Positions 1 through 6,887 of a stretch of 8,745 nt of DNA are shown here, piece after piece. A program made the translations under genes and the position numbers. The notes under the pieces are model-generated. The model had not been told where the DNA came from, did not search any database, and was given only the letters and a program-made list of their open reading frames with translations. Source of the DNA: Bacteroidota bacterium (GTDB lineage: Bacteria; Bacteroidota; Bacteroidia; Bacteroidales; B39-G9); assembly GCA_003648455.1 (NCBI GenBank), contig QMPG01000120.1:1-8745 (forward strand). Direction: 5' to 3'. Position 1 is the first letter of the stretch. Each line of letters starts with the position of its first letter.

Positions 1-1145
1 TTTAATGTATTTATGTAAATTTTAAAATCGTATGGTTTTAAATCAATAATATCTCTTGCAATAGTGTCTGCAAGGTTTAAATTATCGCATTTATTTACTC
101 TTAAATCAAGATAGCTATCTAAATGACATGATTTTAATGATAGTATTTTGAATTTTGAGTTGTAGAAAGATACATCGTTATGTCCAAAATTTGCTTTTTC
201 GAAAATGACATCTGTATTTTCGCACTCAACAATTTCAAAATTTATTGAGCCTTTACCAAAATTTGTTCTTTTAAAAGTGATTTTTCCTTGCGATGAGCTG
301 CTTGCTTCAAAATTAAGTTCACCTTCACCAAAATTTGCACGATTAAAATTTACTTTTCCTTTATTAAATTCAACTGTTCGAAAATCAATTTTTCCATTAC
401 CGAATTCTGTTCTTTCAAAAGAAATTTGTCCTGTGCCAAATTTTGCAAAGTGGAAAATAACATTGCCTTCTCCAAAACGAGCTATTTTAAATGATACATT
501 GCCTTCGTTAAAATTAGCGTTTATAAATGACACATCACCATCTGCAAATTCAGTGTTTGTAAAAATTACATCACCATTTCCAAAAACAGCATATTGAAAG
601 TCTTTAGTGCCTTTATGAAATATTGCATTTTTAAAGTTAACTCCATTGTTACCAAAGATAGTATTTGAAAAATCAGCTTTATCATTTCTGAAAACTGAAT
701 AGCTGAAATCTGTTTTTTCTTTCCCAAAATGAGTGTTGGCAAAGTTAAGATCGCCTTCGGCAAAGTGTGTGTTGCTAAAATTCATTCCGCCTTCGGTTAT
801 TTTGATAAAAGAGAAGTCAATGTTGAAATTTGAATCGAAAAATGCATGTTTTGCAGATATTCCTTTTATTGAAACATATTCTTTTTTGTCAATCAAACGT
901 AAACGCCTGTAGGTAGTTATTGAGAAGTTTTTTATATAACAATAATCAAAGTTTAATTGTTCGTTTTTGTCAATATGGTTGTATACATCTATTGTGTCTA
1001 AATAGCCATAGTCTTTTGATGTAATAATTTTATTGTTCTTATCGAATAATGTTATAATTGCAGTTTTTGGAAATTGATTTCCTTCTTCTGTATAAAATAT
1101 TTTATCGACAATGTTTACTTTAAAACTGTAATAATCAGATACCAT
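1..1145 (-). CDS. Pentapeptide-like solenoid protein with 12-residue repeats (3' end cut by window edge)
   Basis: An open frame runs from an ATG at 1145 to the left edge without a stop, giving at least 381 residues. The ATG is the first after an in-frame TAA; no Shine-Dalgarno is seen, only A/T-rich sequence. Residues 1-103 form a non-repetitive N-terminal region with no signal peptide or membrane segment, so a cytoplasmic protein is likely. Residues 104-331 are nineteen uninterrupted 12-residue units of the pattern F-G-x-G-x-V-x-F-x-x-A-x. Phe occupies unit position 8 in all nineteen units (111 to 327, every 12) and position 1 in most. The A-x-F and V-x-F steps resemble pentapeptide-repeat proteins, which fold as right-handed beta-helices, so a beta-solenoid is inferred. 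The pattern decays after residue 335. Function is not recognisable; such scaffolds are usually binding or structural surfaces. The 86-base gap to the upstream gene allows either co-transcription or its own promoter. Confidence 0.85.
   Translation of the reverse strand, partial: MVSDYYSFKVNIVDKIFYTEEGNQFPKTAIITLFDKNNKIITSKDYGYLDTIDVYNHIDKNEQLNFDYCYIKNFSITTYRRLRLIDKKEYVSIKGISAKHAFFDSNFNIDFSFIKITEGGMNFSNTHFAEGDLNFANTHFGKEKTDFSYSVFRNDKADFSNTIFGNNGVNFKNAIFHKGTKDFQYAVFGNGDVIFTNTEFADGDVSFINANFNEGNVSFKIARFGEGNVIFHFAKFGTGQISFERTEFGNGKIDFRTVEFNKGKVNFNRANFGEGELNFEASSSSQGKITFKRTNFGKGSINFEIVECENTDVIFEKANFGHNDVSFYNSKFKILSLKSCHLDSYLDLRVNKCDNLNLADTIARDIIDLKPYDFKIYINTL
153..836 (-). repeat. Nineteen 36-base coding repeats (12-residue solenoid units)
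   Basis: These 684 bases encode exactly 19 units of 12 residues (residues 104-331 of the solenoid protein). Hydrophobic residues recur at unit positions 1, 6, 8 and 11, most often Phe, Val/Ile, Phe and Ala/Thr, and Gly is frequent at positions 2 and 4. Unit 15 starts with Ser and unit 17 with Cys instead of Phe, with no change of register. At DNA level the units are well diverged, with different codons for the same residues, so this is an old protein repeat and not a recent tandem duplication. Confidence 0.85.
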
Positions 1146-1168
1146 ATTATTATAATATTATGTTTTAT

Positions 1169-1177
1169 ACAAATTTA
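1169..1177 (-). promoter_or_regulatory. Candidate Bacteroidota -7 promoter box for the solenoid gene
   Basis: Read on the minus strand the site is TAAATTTGT, a full match to the Bacteroidota primary-sigma -7 consensus TAnnTTTGY. It lies 23 bases upstream of the ATG at 1145, which would leave a short 5' leader. No convincing TTTG -33 element is visible at the expected distance of about 20 bases. In such AT-rich DNA the match could be chance, so this is a candidate only. Confidence 0.35.
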
Positions 1178-1231
1178 AGAAATTTCTTGAATTTTAATAG
1201 TTTAGGAAGAAAGCTTTTTATAGGAGTAAGA

Positions 1232-2986
1232 TTATTTAATAAACACCATGCTTTTTACTAATTTATTATTGCCTGTTGTTAACTCATAATAATAAATGCC
1301 TGAATGAATAAAAATAGAGGAGCCTAAATCTATTTGTTTGCAATCATTAATTAGTTCATTAATTAGAGGACAGCTTATAATATTTCCATTATAATCATAT
1401 ATTTTAAGAGTTAATTTCAATGGTTTTTTTGTAGAAATGTTTATTCTTGTTTTTTTGTTGAAAGGATTGGGAAAATTTTGTTCTAAAGTAATTGTTTTGT
1501 CTAAATCAACAATACCATTATTACCAGATTCTTTAATGATAATTAATGTGTCTGTCTGCAAATTTGTAAAATTATCAATTATTCCTGATGACCAGATTAT
1601 TTTAAGCGAATCAATTATTTGATTAAAGCCTATGCCAAAATGTTGAGTTAGATCATTTTGAGAACCACAACCACCGCCTGTTTGAGAAGAAATTTCGTGA
1701 TATTGCACTTTGTTATTTCCATATCGTATTTTTATTTTTGCACCAATTGCAGATTTGTTGCTAGTTTTACCAATTAATTTTAGTTTTATCCAATGGTTTT
1801 CGTTTCCTGAATTTATATAGAAAAGATTTTTTTGATTACCTCCGTTTGCAATAAAAAGATCTAAATCACCATCATTATCAAAATCAGTCCACGATGTTCC
1901 GTTTGAATTGTTTTCGGTGCTTGTTAAAATTGTATTTGTTAATTTAACAAAATATTGTCCATCTACATTTTGATATAAAGAATTAACTCCATCATTTGTA
2001 ATAAACAAATCTATAAAGCCATCATTATTAAAATCACCCCATGAGCTCCCCTCGGAGTTTTCTTTGTCTGTATTAAAAGGAAATTCATCAATTTTTGAAA
2101 AAGAAAAATTACCATTATTTTTATATAAAAAGTTTTTCCCATTCCAATTCGCTACAAAAACATCTAAATAACCATCGTTGTTGTAGTCTGCAATAGAGCA
2201 ACCATAAGAACAAGCATCGTCAGTTACTATACTGCCTTTATTAATTTGTTCAAAATATTTTCCGTTTATGTTTTGATATAAATAGTTTTGTCCAATATTA
2301 GTAACATACAAATCGGGAAAACCATCGTTGTCGAAATCTGCCCATGAAGCATTGAATGTGTTAGAAACACTATTTACAATTTCTCCCGTTAGAATTTTTG
2401 TAAATGTACCATCTTGATTGTTATGATATAGTGAGTTGCATTGATCTTTCCAATTTGACACAAACATATCAAGATAGCCGTCTTTATCGTAATCGCCCCA
2501 GCAACAACCATAAGACCAAGATGTGTCGTTAACAATATCTCCCTGAGTGATTTTTTTAAATGTATTATCGCCATTATTTTTGTATAGAAAATTTTTTTGA
2601 TTGTTTACGTTTGAAACAAATAAGTCGATAAAACCATCATTATTATAATCTCCCCACGAACAGCCATTTGAATTTGCATTATCGTTTGCAATTATTCCTG
2701 TAGTAATCTTTGTGAAAGAACCATTTGTGTTATTTATATAAACTAGGTTATTGTCGTTTATCCAACTGTTAGAAACATATATATCAGGATACAAATCGTT
2801 GTTAAAATCGCCCCAAGCTACTGCTTGAGAGTAACCCAAATCATTAACTATGTTTCCTGTGTCAACTTTTGTGAATGATATTTGATTTTTTTTAACTGAT
2901 TTATCTATAGTTTTGTTATTTTGAGCTTCACTATGAGATTCGAAAAATATAATAAATGATAATATTATCGTTAATAATTTATTCAT
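1232..2986 (-). CDS. Secreted FG-GAP/VCBS repeat protein with ASPIC/UnbV domain and T9SS sorting tail
   Basis: 584 residues. Residues 1-21 look like a signal peptide (Lys3, hydrophobic 4-15, likely cleavage after SEA). Seven FG-GAP/VCBS repeats follow, each centred on a W-G-D-[FY]-N-N-D-G-x-x-D-[LI]-[FY]-V-[ST]-N calcium-binding-like motif, starting near residues 58, 111, 163, 215, 264, 316 and 366; spacing of 50-53 residues suits a seven-bladed propeller. Residues about 397-486 match the ASPIC/UnbV domain (NHWIKLKLIG, then AIGAKIKI, the QNDLTQHFGIG segment, and a DSLKIIWSSG segment). Residues about 499-584 form a type A Por/T9SS C-terminal sorting domain opening with LEQNFPNPFN. The inferred route is Sec export, then T9SS secretion or surface attachment. 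FG-GAP plus ASPIC/UnbV proteins are thought to act in adhesion or carbohydrate binding, but no ligand can be read here. It lies 19 bases downstream of the small gene at 3006-3407, so a two-gene operon is likely. Confidence 0.93.
   Translation of the reverse strand: MNKLLTIILSFIIFFESHSEAQNNKTIDKSVKKNQISFTKVDTGNIVNDLGYSQAVAWGDFNNDLYPDIYVSNSWINDNNLVYINNTNGSFTKITTGIIANDNANSNGCSWGDYNNDGFIDLFVSNVNNQKNFLYKNNGDNTFKKITQGDIVNDTSWSYGCCWGDYDKDGYLDMFVSNWKDQCNSLYHNNQDGTFTKILTGEIVNSVSNTFNASWADFDNDGFPDLYVTNIGQNYLYQNINGKYFEQINKGSIVTDDACSYGCSIADYNNDGYLDVFVANWNGKNFLYKNNGNFSFSKIDEFPFNTDKENSEGSSWGDFNNDGFIDLFITNDGVNSLYQNVDGQYFVKLTNTILTSTENNSNGTSWTDFDNDGDLDLFIANGGNQKNLFYINSGNENHWIKLKLIGKTSNKSAIGAKIKIRYGNNKVQYHEISSQTGGGCGSQNDLTQHFGIGFNQIIDSLKIIWSSGIIDNFTNLQTDTLIIIKESGNNGIVDLDKTITLEQNFPNPFNKKTRINISTKKPLKLTLKIYDYNGNIISCPLINELINDCKQIDLGSSIFIHSGIYYYELTTGNNKLVKSMVFIK
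1844..2815 (-). repeat. Seven FG-GAP/VCBS propeller repeats
   Basis: This stretch spans the first to the last D-x-[DN]-x-D-G-x-x-D motif (residues 58-381) of the secreted propeller. Unit length is 50-53 residues, about 155 bases. The first motif is the most divergent: Leu65-Tyr66-Pro67 replaces the usual Gly. The fifth lacks the leading Trp-Gly (Ser-Ile-Ala-Asp instead). Several units carry Cys just before the motif (109, 161, 162, 263). Confidence 0.85.
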
Positions 2987-3005
2987 CAGTATTATTCATA
3001 AAAAG

Positions 3006-3407
3006 TTAAAGTTCGTTTTTAATTTTATCAATTTGTTTTTCTCTATCAAACGAAAAAGTTTTTCCGGCTTTGTTAACAAACTCATAAAGTTCAAGCGATT
3101 TTTGTAGAATTTCTTTGCTGTTATTCAGCTTTTTTTGAGAAATTTTGTATAATAACTCAGCTAATAATTCAATATTTTCTAAATTAAAACCTTTGTTATA
3201 CTTAAATATTTCGTTAAACTCTTTTTTTTGTATTTTTAACAGAGACCTAATGTCATACCCAATATTTTCAAAAAGTTCGTTGTTAATTTCTTCTGAAATA
3301 TCTTTCTTCTCTTCAACTGATTTTGCAGGCATCATTTTCCCAAGTAAATATTGTAACATAACACCTATCTTTTCAACTTCTCTCAGTATATAATCTTTTT
3401 GTTCCAT
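3006..3407 (-). CDS. Small helical protein of unknown function
   Basis: 133 residues, starting at the first ATG after an in-frame TAG. There is no signal peptide and no membrane segment. The sequence is rich in Lys, Glu, Leu and Ile, with amphipathic stretches suggesting an all-helical cytoplasmic protein. The N-terminus (QKDYILREVEKIGVMLQYLL) recalls the opening of DUF6483-type proteins, which start with a D-Y-[IL]-x-R-x-I-E pattern; that assignment is a tentative memory match. The C-terminal part (residues about 70-110) has repeated Leu/Ile/Tyr spacing that could form a helical hairpin similar to a TPR pair. It is the first gene of a probable operon with the secreted propeller 19 bases downstream, and is divergent from the sensor phosphatase across 106 bases. 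No function is assigned. Confidence 0.8.
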   Translation of the reverse strand: MEQKDYILREVEKIGVMLQYLLGKMMPAKSVEEKKDISEEINNELFENIGYDIRSLLKIQKKEFNEIFKYNKGFNLENIELLAELLYKISQKKLNNSKEILQKSLELYEFVNKAGKTFSFDREKQIDKIKNEL

Positions 3408-3452
3408 TCGTTATTGTTTGATAGTTAGGTAATAATGACTATTTTTTATTAT

Positions 3453-3469
3453 CAACAAATATTTTGTTG
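3453..3469. promoter_or_regulatory. 17-bp inverted repeat (7-3-7), possible operator
   Basis: The perfect palindrome CAACAAA-TAT-TTTGTTG sits in the middle of the divergent intergenic region and directly abuts the candidate -7 box at 3470-3477. It would therefore occupy the promoter spacer of the phosphatase gene, where a bound protein could block or help the polymerase. It is too far from any gene end to be a terminator. AT-rich sequence makes such repeats fairly likely by chance, so the operator role is inference. Confidence 0.3.
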
Positions 3470-3477
3470 TATATTTG
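3470..3477 (+). promoter_or_regulatory. Candidate -7 promoter box for the sensor phosphatase gene
   Basis: TATATTTG matches the Bacteroidota TAnnTTTG -7 element and lies 36 bases upstream of the ATG at 3514, leaving a leader of roughly 30 bases. The region about 20 bases upstream is T-rich (3442-3450) but has no clear TTG/TTTG -33 element. No equally good box was found for the divergent small gene. Confidence 0.4.
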
Positions 3478-3515
3478 ATAAGGCTAAATTAAATAAATTA
3501 ATAAACTTATCAAAT
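3473..3515. repeat. 10-bp inverted repeat spanning the -7 box and the start codon
   Basis: ATTTGATAAG at 3473-3482 is perfectly complementary to CTTATCAAAT at 3506-3515, with a 23-base gap. The left arm overlaps the candidate -7 box; the right arm contains the first two bases of the phosphatase ATG. Arm centres are 33 bp apart, about three helical turns. A related partial copy, TTTGATAG, lies at 3417-3424, just upstream of the divergent gene's start. It could be paired protein-binding sites or, if transcription begins further upstream, a hairpin that hides the start codon. Confidence 0.35.
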
Positions 3516-6500
3516 GCATACTTGTTTTAAATACCTTTTAAAAGTAAGCTTATTATATGTATTTTTATTTAATTCATATAGTAATTTTGGTCAGACAGAA
3601 AATCTTTTTATTAATAATTTTCAACTTAAGAAAATTGGCGATAATCAAATATTTGATATTACTCACGATAGTAATGGGTTAATGCTGTTTGCAAACAGTA
3701 AAGGGATTCTTAGTTTTGACGGAATAAATTGGCAAGTAATTAAAACACCTGATATTCCACTGTCTTTTTCTGAACAGACTGAAACAGGGTTGATATTTGT
3801 AGCCTGCAATAATAATTTTGGTTATATATCTAAAAATGACACAGGTTGTTATTTGTATCACTCAATATTTGAGAATTCTATAAAGGATGGAATAAAATCA
3901 GGCACTTTCAATAAGGTATTAGTAAATAAAAACCATGTGTATTTTTGCTCACGAGAATCTGTATATAAAGTCAGTAAAGATGATTTGAAAATTGAGAATC
4001 ATTGGTGCTCAGATACTACAAATTTTTCAGGCTTTTTTATTTTCAAAGATGAATTTTATATTAATATTGAAAATAAGGGATTGCACGTAATTAGGAATGA
4101 TAGCTTGCGAAAAATTCCAAACACTTCAATTTTTGCCGACAAAGAGATTTTATTTGGATTGACTTTTGATTTTAAATATTGTTTATTAGGAACAAACGAC
4201 AATAAGTTGTTATTGTTTAATGGGGAAAAGATTTTTCCTTATGATATTAAAGATAAGGAATTTTTAGAACAAAGTATCTTGGTAGGAGGGAAAGAGCTTT
4301 CAGAAGAGGAAATTGTTTTATCTACCCTTATTGGAGGTTGCATTATTGTTAAAAAGAAATGGGGGGAAACGCTTCAAACAATTAATTATCAAACAGGCTT
4401 GCCCGATGAAGAAATATTTTCAATGGGTATTGATGCTAATCAAGGATTGTGGATTTCTCATGGATTTGGATTAAGTAGAGTTGACCTTTTTGTTCCTATT
4501 TTTAATTACAGTCTGTATTCTGATTTGAAGGGTAACCCAATATCTGTTTGTGTTTTTAACGACACAATATACACAGCAACAAGTGAAGGCGTTTTTTATC
4601 TCTCGCAGCAAAAGCAATTTCAAGAAAAAGAAGTGTTGGTGAAAAAGTCAAGAAAAGTATATAAAACAAAAAAGGCTGAAGAAGAGGTGAAAGACGAAGA
4701 AAAAAGTAAAAAAGAAAAACGTCTGTTTTGGTTCTTCAGAAAAAAGAAGGATAAGAACAAACCAAAATCATTAGTTTCGAAAGACAAAAGAAAAGAGCAA
4801 TTAAGGTCTGTGTCAAATAAATATTATTATGTAAAAAAAACAATACAAAAACTGTTAAATGTTAATTATGTATACAAGAAGGTAGAAGATTTGAATGAAA
4901 AATGTAAACAATTGGTAAGTTTTAAAAATCACTTGCTGGCAGTAACAAATACAGGATTGTATGATATTGTAGATAATAAAGCAAGTATTATTAAATCAGA
5001 CATTTATATTTATAGTATTGTTTCATCTCCTAATGACAGTTTATTTTATATTGGAACAGATAATGGCTTATATTCTGTTAAATATGTAAAAGATGAATGG
5101 CTAATTAATCATTGTTTTAGCAATATTGAGAATGATGTTTATTCATTAGTTTTTGATAATGGAAATAATAATTTATGGATAGGCTCAATAAATGTAGCTT
5201 TTAAATTAACTTTAGATTCAACATTCTTGCCGCTTGAAAATAAACCATATTTTTTTGACAATGAATTTTCTGAACAAGTTATAATAGGAAAATTAAACAA
5301 TAAACCTTATTTCTTTTTACCATCAGGTATTTATTATTACGATAATGATGCAGATACAATTATAAGAGATGAAAAACTGTCGAAAGAAATTGATGAATCA
5401 AGATATGTTTTTTCTGTTGATGGAGAAACTATGATAAATGACGGTAAAAATTGGCAAGTGCCTGTTATAATACAAAATATTAATCCTCTATCTGTTTATT
5501 TTATTAATCTGTTTAACGATATAAGGAATTTTTATATCGATAAAAATCAAATATGGATTATTGATAATAATTCAATATATAAATTAAGCCAAGCAAAAAA
5601 GGATAAGATTTCTGAGAAATTTACAGTATATATTTCTAGTATTAAAGATAGTAGAGGAGAAAAGTTTCCTTTAAAAGATATCAAGCTTGATTATACAAAT
5701 AATTCAGTAGAATTAAATTTGAGTGCTCCATTTTTTATTAATCCCGAAAATACGACATATCAATACTTTATTAGCGGTTTAATGAACAGTTGGTCGGAGT
5801 GGTCAACCAACTCAATAATTAAACTCCCTTTTATCCCCGATGGTAGATACTTAATTCAAATTAGAGCAAAAAACGTTTTAGGTTATTTATCAGAAACAAA
5901 ATCAATAGAAATTTATGTTAAGCCACCTTTCTGGAAAGAAATATGGTTTTATTCTTGTGTTTTTTTAGTAATAATAATTGCAATATATTTATTAATTAAA
6001 AAGAGAGAACGAAAGCTAATAAAAGAAAAAGAGTTATTAGAAGAGGAAGTAAGGAAACGAACAATTAAGATTGAAAAACAAAAAAAGGAAATAACTGATA
6101 GTATTAAATATGCAAAACGCATTCAATCAGCAGCTCTTCCACCTGAAGAATTAATTCAGCAACATTTACCCGAACATTTTGTGTTGTTTAAACCTCGCGA
6201 TATTGTGAGTGGTGATTTTTATTGGATGAAACAAATTAATAACTATACAGTTATTACTGCAGCAGATTGTACAGGTCATGGAGTGCCGGGTGCTTTTATG
6301 AGTATGCTGGGAATGGCTTTGTTAAATGAAATAGTTAGAGATGAAAGCGTTACTCAAGCAAATCAGGTGCTTAACAAATTGCGAGCAGAAATAAAGTTAG
6401 CATTACGACAAACCGGAAAAGAAGGCGAAGCTAAAGATGGTATGGATATTGCTCTTTGCGTTATTGATAAAGAAAACATGAAACTTCAATATGCAGGAGC

Positions 6501-6873
6501 GTATAATCCTTTATATCTGTATAGAAAAAAGTCAGGTCATTCAGAGTTAATAGAAACAAAAGCTGATAAAATGCCTATTGGTATTCATATGAAAGAGAAA
6601 TCTTTTACAAATCACGAAATTGATATACAAGAGAATGATGTAATTTATATTTTTTCGGATGGTTTTATTGATCAATTTGGAGGATGGGATGAGATTTCAA
6701 TTAAAAAAGGAGGAGTAAAATTCAAATCGAAAAGATTTAAAAAATTACTTGAAGATATTAATGATAAAAAAATGTCTGAACAAAAGGAAATTTTAAATAA
6801 TACGATTGAACAGTGGAAGGGAACTAACGACCAAGTTGATGATATATTGATTATTGGAATAAAAATAAAATAA
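3514..6873 (+). CDS. Membrane sensor with beta-propeller, Y_Y_Y domain and SpoIIE/PP2C phosphatase
   Basis: 1119 residues, starting at the first ATG after an in-frame TAA at 3502. Residues 1-26 look like a signal peptide ending Asn-Phe-Gly before Gln27. Residues about 30-720 hold two-component-regulator-type propeller repeats (for example near 56-75, 297-326, 500-525 and 540-560), broken by a Lys-rich insertion at about 370-462. A Y_Y_Y domain covers about 730-804 and one transmembrane helix 811-828. A basic, probably coiled-coil linker spans 829-868. The SpoIIE/PP2C phosphatase domain spans about 880-1119. Expected metal ligands and motifs are present: Asp901 in RDIVSGDFYW, Asp918 in ADCTGHGVPGAF, Asp978 in DGMDIAL, SDG at 1048-1050, and NDQVDDILIIGIKI at the end. 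The enzyme should dephosphorylate Ser/Thr on a cytoplasmic protein when the periplasmic part senses a ligand. There is no histidine kinase, receiver or DNA-binding domain, and substrate and ligand are unknown. Confidence 0.93.
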   Translation: MHTCFKYLLKVSLLYVFLFNSYSNFGQTENLFINNFQLKKIGDNQIFDITHDSNGLMLFANSKGILSFDGINWQVIKTPDIPLSFSEQTETGLIFVACNNNFGYISKNDTGCYLYHSIFENSIKDGIKSGTFNKVLVNKNHVYFCSRESVYKVSKDDLKIENHWCSDTTNFSGFFIFKDEFYINIENKGLHVIRNDSLRKIPNTSIFADKEILFGLTFDFKYCLLGTNDNKLLLFNGEKIFPYDIKDKEFLEQSILVGGKELSEEEIVLSTLIGGCIIVKKKWGETLQTINYQTGLPDEEIFSMGIDANQGLWISHGFGLSRVDLFVPIFNYSLYSDLKGNPISVCVFNDTIYTATSEGVFYLSQQKQFQEKEVLVKKSRKVYKTKKAEEEVKDEEKSKKEKRLFWFFRKKKDKNKPKSLVSKDKRKEQLRSVSNKYYYVKKTIQKLLNVNYVYKKVEDLNEKCKQLVSFKNHLLAVTNTGLYDIVDNKASIIKSDIYIYSIVSSPNDSLFYIGTDNGLYSVKYVKDEWLINHCFSNIENDVYSLVFDNGNNNLWIGSINVAFKLTLDSTFLPLENKPYFFDNEFSEQVIIGKLNNKPYFFLPSGIYYYDNDADTIIRDEKLSKEIDESRYVFSVDGETMINDGKNWQVPVIIQNINPLSVYFINLFNDIRNFYIDKNQIWIIDNNSIYKLSQAKKDKISEKFTVYISSIKDSRGEKFPLKDIKLDYTNNSVELNLSAPFFINPENTTYQYFISGLMNSWSEWSTNSIIKLPFIPDGRYLIQIRAKNVLGYLSETKSIEIYVKPPFWKEIWFYSCVFLVIIIAIYLLIKKRERKLIKEKELLEEEVRKRTIKIEKQKKEITDSIKYAKRIQSAALPPEELIQQHLPEHFVLFKPRDIVSGDFYWMKQINNYTVITAADCTGHGVPGAFMSMLGMALLNEIVRDESVTQANQVLNKLRAEIKLALRQTGKEGEAKDGMDIALCVIDKENMKLQYAGAYNPLYLYRKKSGHSELIETKADKMPIGIHMKEKSFTNHEIDIQENDVIYIFSDGFIDQFGGWDEISIKKGGVKFKSKRFKKLLEDINDKKMSEQKEILNNTIEQWKGTNDQVDDILIIGIKIK

Positions 6874-6887
6874 AGTTATTTAAATAT

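Noticed and set aside
205..597. Plus-strand open frame of 130 codons opposite the solenoid gene
   Set aside because: It is antisense to the 36-base coding repeats; its Pro/Ser/Phe-rich periodic sequence is the complement of the F-G-x-G repeat codons, so it is a shadow and not a gene.
566..763. Minus-strand 65-codon frame within the solenoid gene
   Set aside because: It is an alternative frame inside the larger open frame whose 12-residue repeat pattern proves the true reading frame.
1177..1188. Perfect palindrome AAGAAATTTCTT between the propeller and solenoid genes
   Set aside because: It has no loop and is purely A/T-rich apart from one base pair each side, so it is a poor terminator hairpin; chance occurrence is likely.
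2979..2999. Six-codon ATG frame (MNNTDE) overlapping the propeller gene start
   Set aside because: It is very short and out of frame, with no ribosome binding site; most likely a by-product of the ATGAATAA-type start context.
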